Below are positions 1 to 5,632 of a stretch of DNA of 7,466 nucleotides, in pieces (the first letter of the stretch is position 1; each line of letters opens with the position of its first letter). A program made the position numbers and the translations under genes. The notes under the pieces were generated by a model that had not been told where the DNA came from, did no database searches, and was given only the letters and a program-made list of their open reading frames with translations. Origin of the DNA: Holosporaceae bacterium. Lineage in GTDB: Bacteria; Pseudomonadota; Alphaproteobacteria; UBA3830. Location: contig JAITRK010000046.1 in the NCBI GenBank assembly GCA_031288435.1, positions 1-7,466 of the forward strand, read 5' to 3'.

Positions 1-777
<777 letters not shown>

Positions 778-847
778 CTACAAACCGTACGATAGTAGCA
801 AAAAAAACAGGTAGCTGAAACAGCAAAGCTTTTATTTATAGCCATGT

Positions 848-1321
848 CTAAAATTCCGTTAATCCATCCACGTAGAAAGGCCTCTGCCCCATGTCTACTC
901 TTTTTCGATTCGCGAATATGATGACGTGGCTTGGAAGACACACCTTGCCCATCAGAACGTACAATTGATTGGGCAGGCGCTTCACCTGCACTCCGATTTG
1001 AAGCAGCCATTCCACCACGTCGACTTCGCTAACCCACAGATGATTTTTTACGGATAAACTGAACGGAACGGCTACGTATCTTCTGGATAAAATATCGATA
1101 TTTTCCGGGCGGAAGAGCTTGCTATCTGCGGCTTCGTCTGTAATTTTTGTGCAAGGCCGCCTTGGATGCGTTGGCTTTAGCAGATAGCGAGATCTTGTAA
1201 AATTCCGTGATTTTTGCAAGGTTAATTTTGTTTTATTGCGATTAGAAAGTTTGACTCCGTGTATTTCGCACAACTCTTTATATACCGCAAAGCCTAACGT
1301 GTTGTTTTTTAACGAAACCAT
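848..1321 (-). CDS. Unrecognised basic protein, 157 residues
   Basis: I do not recognise a family. The ATG start is preceded by AGGGGT with a 5-nt spacer (complement of 1327-1332), a reasonable ribosome-binding site, and the frame ends in TAG. The first 55 residues are rich in Lys, Arg and Thr, with several S/T-R-x patches. The second half looks like a folded domain, with alternating hydrophobic segments: YVAVPFSLSV (82-91), WVSEVDVVEWLLQIGVQVKRL (96-116) and VIIFANRKRV (133-142). There is no signal peptide and no transmembrane segment. It is divergent from the XRE regulator at 1611 and lies 94 bp upstream of trpS on the same strand. It could be a target of that regulator, but this is only inferred from layout. 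The alternative frame at 741-1010 overlaps it and lacks comparable support. Confidence 0.6.
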   Translation of the reverse strand: MVSLKNNTLGFAVYKELCEIHGVKLSNRNKTKLTLQKSRNFTRSRYLLKPTHPRRPCTKITDEAADSKLFRPENIDILSRRYVAVPFSLSVKNHLWVSEVDVVEWLLQIGVQVKRLPNQLYVLMGKVCLPSHVIIFANRKRVDMGQRPFYVDGLTEF

Positions 1322-1502
1322 ATCATACCCCTGGTATTAAAATCGCACAATACCCGCAATGAAAATACCTAAAAACAACAAAAACGTATATTTTTCATGC
1401 ATATAATACAGATAATATTATGATAATAAAATAAGAAATTTTCAATGGAAATTTTTTATTTTTGGTCCTTATAAAGATGAGGTATTTCAAAGCAATAGCA
1501 TT

Positions 1503-1580
1503 GTATACCGAATTTTTTTTATTTTTTTGTTCTTTTTCGTTTTTTTCTATAGACTTTCTTTTTGTCGTTTGGTATACCGA
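1503..1580 (+). repeat. Two direct copies of GTATACCGA upstream of the XRE gene
   Basis: The 9-mer GTATACCGA occurs at 1503-1511 and again at 1572-1580, 69 bp apart. The second copy is part of the perfect 8-bp palindrome GGTATACC (1571-1578), which overlaps the proposed -10 box of the XRE gene. Both copies are preceded by TTG. Because HTH regulators of this type often bind near their own promoter, these are candidate operator sites. That role is inference; two copies of a 9-mer in AT-rich DNA could also be chance. Confidence 0.4.
1550..1578 (+). promoter_or_regulatory. Candidate sigma70 promoter of the XRE regulator
   Basis: A -35-like TAGACT (1550-1555; 4 of 6 match to TTGACA) and a -10-like TATACC (1573-1578; 4 of 6 match to TATAAT) are separated by the ideal 17 bp. 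Transcription would begin near 1585, giving a leader of about 25 nt that carries the ribosome-binding site AGAGG at 1601-1605. The -10 box lies within the GGTATACC palindrome, so a repressor bound there would block initiation; this fits autoregulation but is not proven. Confidence 0.45.
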
Positions 1581-1610
1581 TAACGTTAGGTTTAGTAAAA
1601 AGAGGTTAGC

Positions 1611-2390
1611 ATGGCAAGACAAAGTTTAAGTCCAATGAAAGATTTGGCATTTCGTGATGCTTCAACGGAAGTAGTTGCAGAAAGAGTAGGAAGAAAAAGA
1701 AAGGATGCGCCGATGACGCATCTAAAATACCTGCGGAAGAGAAGTGGATACACTCTTGAAACACTTTCCGAAATAACCAGCATATCTATTTCGTATTTGT
1801 CCAGGTTAGAGTCAGGATCAAGGAGATTAAACACCGATTTAATCAGAAGGCTATCCCATGCCTTCAGCTGCGAACCGGCGGAATTGCTGCAGGAAGTTTC
1901 ACATGACAGCCATGTGGTGACTCCAATCGAATTCAATAGGAAACGTAGAGACCTGGCCATAAAAGAAAGTAGTATGCCGCTTTACTGTGTAACGCGCGAC
2001 GAAAATAATTCATCCGACCTGGTTATTAAGATTTGCTCTCCGGCAGAATGGCGGCAAAGACCGATCGAATTAAGTTTGAGAAACGACGTGTTCGCCATAA
2101 AGTCCGCGTCATATTTCAAGCCACACTTCAGTAGCTCTCCAACTCTATATCTGGAGCCATCGAATAACCTGGCGCCTGAATCCACGGTCGTGATTCTAAA
2201 TTGCGGAAAAATCATGATTAAAAAGATTTGGAGCGTCACTCCTACATCGTTGCAATTGTGCGATGTCGGCGACTTGGAAGCGATGAAAGAAGGCTCTATT
2301 TCAATTAAAGACAAACTTGTAGAGGTTGAGCGTAATTCTTTGGACGTCATCTATAAAGTTGTTGGCTATTCGGATTTTGATATCGGCTAA
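1611..2390 (+). CDS. XRE-family HTH regulator with LexA/CI-like C-terminal domain
   Basis: Predicted DNA-binding transcription regulator of 259 residues. The ATG has AGAGG 5 nt upstream, and I prefer it to the internal ATG at residue 35. Residues 1-34 are a basic tail. Residues 36-93 form a classic Cro/CI helix-turn-helix: LKYLRKRSGYTLETLSE, then ISISYLSRLESG (recognition helix about 58-68), then a helix ending AFSCEPAELL. Residues 155-250 resemble the peptidase S24 (LexA/CI/UmuD) fold: NDVFAIKSASYFKPHF, TLYLEP, STVVIL and GKIMIKKIW. The usual Ser-Met-x-Pro box reads YFKP (168-171), so the nucleophile position appears to be Tyr, although Ser167 is next to it and 37 residues before Lys204. I infer a non-cleaving or ligand-sensing domain. 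It is transcribed alone and ends just before a strong hairpin. The target is unknown; candidates are itself and the divergent gene at 848-1321. Confidence 0.85.
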   Translation: MARQSLSPMKDLAFRDASTEVVAERVGRKRKDAPMTHLKYLRKRSGYTLETLSEITSISISYLSRLESGSRRLNTDLIRRLSHAFSCEPAELLQEVSHDSHVVTPIEFNRKRRDLAIKESSMPLYCVTRDENNSSDLVIKICSPAEWRQRPIELSLRNDVFAIKSASYFKPHFSSSPTLYLEPSNNLAPESTVVILNCGKIMIKKIWSVTPTSLQLCDVGDLEAMKEGSISIKDKLVEVERNSLDVIYKVVGYSDFDIG

Positions 2391-2399
2391 CACCTTTTT

Positions 2400-2433
2400 A
2401 ACAAAATGCGCCGCTTTGACGGCGCGTTTTGTT
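2400..2433 (+). terminator. Strong hairpin after the XRE gene, just before plsY
   Basis: A 14-bp stem (2400-2413 with 2420-2433) closes a 6-nt loop CTTTGA. The arms are AACAAAATGCGCCG and CGGCGCGTTTTGTT, with a single T-G wobble. The GC-rich core followed by TTTTGTT fits an intrinsic terminator for the XRE gene, starting 10 nt after its stop codon. The A-rich left arm gives U-rich sequence on the opposite strand too, so it could act in both directions. Its right edge is only 15 nt before the plsY start, which leaves no room for a separate plsY promoter downstream of it. Confidence 0.8.
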
Positions 2434-2448
2434 GTCTGGAGTTGAGGC

Positions 2449-3033
2449 GTGATGGATTTTGTTTTTGTTCTTCTGGCGTATCTTGCTGGTTCCATACCGT
2501 TTGGTTTGATTTTAACCAACATCTGGGGCAAAGGAAATTTACGCAGCAGCGGATCCGGCAACATCGGCGCCACAAATGTTTTTCGAACACATGGAACAAT
2601 GCTTGGATTGCTGACGTTCTTCCTGGACTTTCTAAAGGGATTCCTCGTTTGTAAATATTTCGGCTGTGAAAATGAAACGGCAAGCTTGTTATTGATTGCC
2701 GTACCAGTACTGGGTCACATATATTCGCCGTGGCTAAAATGGCGAGGCGGAAAAGGGGTCGCTACGTATCTCGGCGTAGTTGGAGCGCTGAATCCGTCAG
2801 CACTGTTCTGCTCGACGCTGGTTTGGTGGACTGTGTTTGCAATAGTAAGGATTTCGTCCGTCGCCAGCATTGCCAGCGTACTTTTTGCCTGCGCATTTTT
2901 TTATCATCTGAGCCCGTTTTCTTGTAACTTTATTAATCAGTTATATGTTCTAATAACTCTGGCTGTGATTATCGTTTGGAAGCATCATGATAATCTGAAG
3001 CAGCTGCTGAATGGGAAAAAATCAAGTCCATAA
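2449..3033 (+). CDS. plsY: Glycerol-3-phosphate acyltransferase PlsY
   Basis: Integral inner-membrane enzyme that transfers an acyl group from acyl-phosphate (made by PlsX) to the sn-1 position of glycerol-3-phosphate, giving lysophosphatidic acid, the first step of phospholipid synthesis. At 194 residues it has the usual length. The three cytoplasmic motifs are visible: GSGNIGATNVFR (35-46), GHIYSPWLKWRGGKGVAT (89-106) and RISSVASI (134-141), plus the terminal WKHHDNLKQLLNGK (177-190). Hydrophobic helices lie at about 3-24, 50-66, 78-95, 108-131, 137-153 and 162-177. The start is GTG at 2449, with GGAG 7 nt before it; ATG at 2452 is an equally possible start one codon later. It begins 15 nt after the hairpin at 2400-2433 and is followed 30 nt later by dprA, so the two are probably one operon. 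No clear promoter is visible; a TATAAA at 2352-2357 inside the XRE gene has a TTGAGC at a poor 20-bp spacing. Confidence 0.95.
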   Translation: MMDFVFVLLAYLAGSIPFGLILTNIWGKGNLRSSGSGNIGATNVFRTHGTMLGLLTFFLDFLKGFLVCKYFGCENETASLLLIAVPVLGHIYSPWLKWRGGKGVATYLGVVGALNPSALFCSTLVWWTVFAIVRISSVASIASVLFACAFFYHLSPFSCNFINQLYVLITLAVIIVWKHHDNLKQLLNGKKSSP

Positions 3034-3051
3034 AGCGTTTGGTTTCGGGAG

Positions 3052-3065
3052 AAGGAGATCTCCTT
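3052..3065 (+). promoter_or_regulatory. Self-complementary ribosome-binding site of dprA
   Basis: AAGGAGATCTCCTT is a perfect 14-bp palindrome. It contains the Shine-Dalgarno core AAGGAG (3052-3057) and runs into the first two bases of the TTG start codon (3064-3066). In mRNA it could fold as a 5-bp stem with a GATC loop, pairing the ribosome-binding site with the bases at the start codon, or it could pair between two transcripts. This would tend to lower dprA translation, unless plsY translation just upstream opens it. The effect is inferred; the palindrome itself is certain. Confidence 0.6.
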
Positions 3066-4182
3066 GCTATCACCAAGTGAAAAACTAGCCAGGTTGAAAA
3101 TAGTTCGCAGTAGTTCCATAGGACCTGCTATTTTTTGGAATCTAATATCAAAATATGGTAGCGGAGAAAAGGCTCTGCACGCATTGCCGGTTCTAGCAAA
3201 ATCGTCCGGAAAAACATTTAGGATATGCAGTGATGAAGAAATTGAAAGAGAGCAGGAAGCACTGGAATCCATCGGAGCTGAGTTGGTGTTTCTTGAAGAT
3301 GAGCTATATCCATCGTTGCTAAGAACCATTCCTGACCCGCCGCCGCTGCTGACTTTCCTGGGTCAAAGAGAAACTCTCCTGTCATTTCATAGAAGAAATT
3401 TCATATCCGTTGTCGGTTCTAGAAATGCTTCGCTGCACGGCAGTAAATTCTGCTCGTCTCTCTGCAAAGAATTGGGAAGCCATGGAGTAGTAATAGTTTC
3501 CGGACTGGCCAGAGGCATAGATACCTGCGCCCATATCGGCAGCCTAAAAACAGGAACAATAGCTATTCTAGCAGGCGGAATAAATGTTATATATCCGCAG
3601 GAAAACGAAAAATTATACAGAGAAATAGCCGAAAGCGGAGGCATTTTTACAGAAATGCCTTTCGACACGGCCACACAGCCGCAACTTTTTCCAAGAAGAA
3701 ATCGAATAATTGCCGGAATCTCCTTTGGAACCGTCGTCGTAGAGGCGGCAGAGCAGTCCGGATCGCTCATAACGGCGAGAATGGCTGCGGAATACGGCAG
3801 AGAAATTTTCGCCATTCCAGGGTTTCCACTGGATCCGCGCAGCATCGGATGTAATCTTCTTCTAAAGGACGGCGCCACTTTGGTAAGCGGCCCGCTGGAT
3901 ATCCTGGATAGTCTAGAAAACCAAAAAATCATTCGTGAATCATCTCTGCACGAAGAAAGAGCGGAGTTCGTAGCAAAAATTTCCGATCGTGATCTGGAAA
4001 AAATTCGCAAACAAATACTGGAATCACTTAGCGCTACACCAATCACCATAGACGAACTAATTCTGTCCCTAAAAGCGTCGCCGCAGGAAGTACTTGCCGC
4101 CCTCATAGAGCTTGAGCTATCAAATAAAATATCGCGACTGCATGGACAACGAGTATGCCTCGCGTTGGGCGCGAAATGCTAA
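3064..4182 (+). CDS. dprA: DNA processing protein DprA (Smf)
   Basis: Cytoplasmic single-strand DNA-binding protein that protects incoming DNA and loads RecA during natural transformation. It has 372 residues, a typical full length. Domains in order: an N-terminal SAM-like helical region (about 1-75), an extended Rossmann fold (about 80-285), and a C-terminal winged helix of the DML1-like type (about 308-367). Signature motifs are SVVGSRNAS (115-123), VSGLARGIDTCAH (145-157), FPRRNRIIAGIS (209-220), VVEAAEQSGSLITARMA (225-241), REIFAIPG (246-253) and GCNLLLKDGA (262-271). The TTG start is chosen because AAGGAG lies 6 nt upstream and the N-terminal domain begins directly. It is the second gene of the plsY-dprA operon. 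In many alphaproteobacteria topA follows; here a convergent transporter follows instead. Possession of dprA alone does not show competence, since many non-competent bacteria keep it. Confidence 0.95.
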   Translation: MLSPSEKLARLKIVRSSSIGPAIFWNLISKYGSGEKALHALPVLAKSSGKTFRICSDEEIEREQEALESIGAELVFLEDELYPSLLRTIPDPPPLLTFLGQRETLLSFHRRNFISVVGSRNASLHGSKFCSSLCKELGSHGVVIVSGLARGIDTCAHIGSLKTGTIAILAGGINVIYPQENEKLYREIAESGGIFTEMPFDTATQPQLFPRRNRIIAGISFGTVVVEAAEQSGSLITARMAAEYGREIFAIPGFPLDPRSIGCNLLLKDGATLVSGPLDILDSLENQKIIRESSLHEERAEFVAKISDRDLEKIRKQILESLSATPITIDELILSLKASPQEVLAALIELELSNKISRLHGQRVCLALGAKC

Positions 4183-4190
4183 ACATTAAG

Positions 4191-4209
4191 TGTAACCGCC
4201 AGAGTTACA
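4191..4209. terminator. Weak inverted repeat between convergent genes
   Basis: TGTAAC (4191-4196) and GTTACA (4204-4209) form a 6-bp stem with a 7-nt loop, in the 33-bp gap between the stop codons of dprA and the minus-strand permease. Its position suits a shared bidirectional terminator, but the stem is short and AT-rich and only AATATATTT follows on the plus strand. A second hairpin, CGCAG with CTGCG (4219-4232), covers the last codons of the permease and may help stop minus-strand transcripts. Termination is uncertain for both. Confidence 0.3.
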
Positions 4210-4215
4210 ATATAT

Positions 4216-5520
4216 TTACGCAGCAAGCTGCGTGGAATCTACTATTTTTTTTCTCATAAACGGACGCACGAAAATTCCACTGAGGAAAAACATGGACACA
4301 ATGAGTGTAGATTTTAAATCCAGGTCCCATAGCACCAGCATTAAACAAAAAATGACAGAGAGCGCCGCTATCAAGCTTTTCCAGGTTTTGCGTTCCGCGA
4401 GTGATATCTTGAAAAAGGCAAGACCGCAGGCGGCATAGACAACAACAAACACTTTCACGGATATGTCTATGATGTCGGTTATTTGTTTTGCCATATTCTC
4501 GTCTTTGGTTAATAGGAGAATTGGAATTGATCCAATGCTGCTGATTAATATGCTTACGTATGGCGATCCGGCTTTGTTTTTTATCGCGAAAAAGCTTGGC
4601 AGTAATTTATCCTGCGCAAGTCCAAGAGATACCTGGGCCGAGGCCAACATCCAGGCGTTCAATGTCCCAACGCAGACCATGAATGCTATAAATGAAATCG
4701 TCTTCAGAATTAGTTGATTTCCACCAATTGCAATGCCCAGCGCATCCACAAACGGAGCTCTACTTGTGGCCAGTATCTTTCCTGGAATTACGCCCATAAT
4801 TGCAGCGCTGTTGGCTATGTAGACGAGAGCAACGCCGCATGTTCCAATAATAATGGCCCGTGGGATCGTTTTCGACGGATTTTCCACGGCGCCGGCAGGA
4901 GTTGTGCCGCACTCCACTCCTATAAATCCCCAGATACACAGGGAAACGGTGTTAACTATCATATCGAAGCTTGACAGTGCCGCATTTTGTGATGATATTT
5001 CAAAATTGGATACTGCGAAATGGTCTAGTACCAGAGCTGGAACAACCACAAACGGAATAAATTTTATGAACATCAATAGAAATTCGAAATTCCCGGCCAA
5101 TTCAACGCTTCGGCAGTTAATGGCCGTGACTACTGCTAGTAGCGCAATTTCTATACATAAACCAACCTGTGGCGATAAGCCTCCGCTCAGTAATGGATCC
5201 AAATAGGCAATGCAGGAAATTATTACCACTGTTGTGCTGATCCACGACACAAGCCAATAGCCCCATCCTACGAAAAAAGCAGGCAGTGTTCCAAACACCT
5301 CCTGTACATACGTATATGGGCCGCCGGTGCGCGGATATTTGGAGCAGAGGTTGGCGAACACGAAAGCCAGTAGTATGGCTGCTATTCCAGCAAAAATCCA
5401 TCCCAAAACGCCATATACTCCATAGGGAGCCAACGTGGATGGCAGTACAAATATGCCGGACCCTATCTGGCTGCCAAACACAATGGCTACCACCGATCGA
5501 AACCCCATTTTCCTTACCAT
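4216..5520 (-). CDS. APC-family amino-acid/polyamine exchanger, AdiC/PotE-like
   Basis: Inner-membrane transporter of the amino acid-polyamine-organocation superfamily, 434 residues (AdiC has 445), with about 12 hydrophobic segments and no signal peptide. The TM1 substrate-binding loop reads GSQIGSGIF (16-24). The TM6 block WGFIGVECGTTPAGAVENP (197-215) matches the AdiC WSFIGVES region: Trp197 corresponds to the AdiC gate Trp202 and Glu203 to the pH-sensing Glu208. TLNAW (286-290) places Trp290 at the position of AdiC Trp293, which stacks on the substrate guanidinium. This points to a basic amino acid or its decarboxylated amine as substrate, probably by antiport, but no decarboxylase gene is next to it and I would not name the substrate. 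Start: the ATG at 5518-5520 has AGGA about 9 nt upstream; the ATG at codon 5 is an alternative. It has its own promoter (5552-5579) and is convergent with dprA. Confidence 0.85.
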   Translation of the reverse strand: MVRKMGFRSVVAIVFGSQIGSGIFVLPSTLAPYGVYGVLGWIFAGIAAILLAFVFANLCSKYPRTGGPYTYVQEVFGTLPAFFVGWGYWLVSWISTTVVIISCIAYLDPLLSGGLSPQVGLCIEIALLAVVTAINCRSVELAGNFEFLLMFIKFIPFVVVPALVLDHFAVSNFEISSQNAALSSFDMIVNTVSLCIWGFIGVECGTTPAGAVENPSKTIPRAIIIGTCGVALVYIANSAAIMGVIPGKILATSRAPFVDALGIAIGGNQLILKTISFIAFMVCVGTLNAWMLASAQVSLGLAQDKLLPSFFAIKNKAGSPYVSILISSIGSIPILLLTKDENMAKQITDIIDISVKVFVVVYAACGLAFFKISLAERKTWKSLIAALSVIFCLMLVLWDLDLKSTLIVSMFFLSGIFVRPFMRKKIVDSTQLAA

Positions 5521-5551
5521 TTATTGTTATTCCTATCTATAAAACAGCAGC

Positions 5552-5579
5552 ATTATAAGGCAAAAAGCTGCAAAAACAA
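5552..5579 (-). promoter_or_regulatory. Sigma70-like promoter of the AdiC-like transporter
   Basis: On the minus strand a perfect TATAAT (complement of 5552-5557) is preceded, 16 bp upstream, by TTGTTT (complement of 5574-5579; 3 of 6 match to TTGACA). Transcription would begin near 5545, about 25 nt before the permease start. It lies in the 112-bp gap after the E2 stop codon, where I see no convincing terminator for the E2 gene, so read-through from E2 into the permease is also possible. Confidence 0.55.
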
Positions 5580-5632
5580 TGCGCTTCATTTATTTTGGCT
5601 GTGAAACGTAAGAAGAGATAAGCGGCGGCCGA

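Larger units (their letters stand above)
1322..1610. other. AT-rich divergent intergenic region
   Basis: This 289-bp gap separates the minus-strand unknown gene from the plus-strand XRE gene. It is strongly AT-rich, with long T-runs at about 1512-1547, a 10-bp palindrome ATAATATTAT at 1412-1421 and a TATAAT hexamer at 1402-1407 that has no good -35 partner. It holds the likely promoter of the XRE gene and the repeated GTATACCGA motif, listed separately. I could not assign a convincing promoter for the minus-strand gene. The small minus-strand frame here (1395-1622) is Lys/Asn/Ile-rich low-complexity translation and overlaps the XRE start, so I do not call it a gene. Confidence 0.7.

Noticed and set aside
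1412..1421. ATAATATTAT palindrome as a possible operator
   Set aside because: Short AT-only palindromes are expected by chance in DNA this AT-rich.
1395..1622. Minus-strand 75-codon frame in the intergenic region
   Set aside because: It translates AT-rich low-complexity DNA into Lys/Asn/Ile runs, overlaps the start of the XRE gene and the T-runs, and has no ribosome-binding site worth noting.
3387..4106. Long 239-codon frame antisense to dprA
   Set aside because: It is Ser/Arg-rich shadow translation of a well-conserved dprA reading frame.
5581..5632. GC-rich stretch after the E2 stop (GGCCGCCGC on the minus strand) as a terminator
   Set aside because: No stable stem with a following T-run could be drawn from it.
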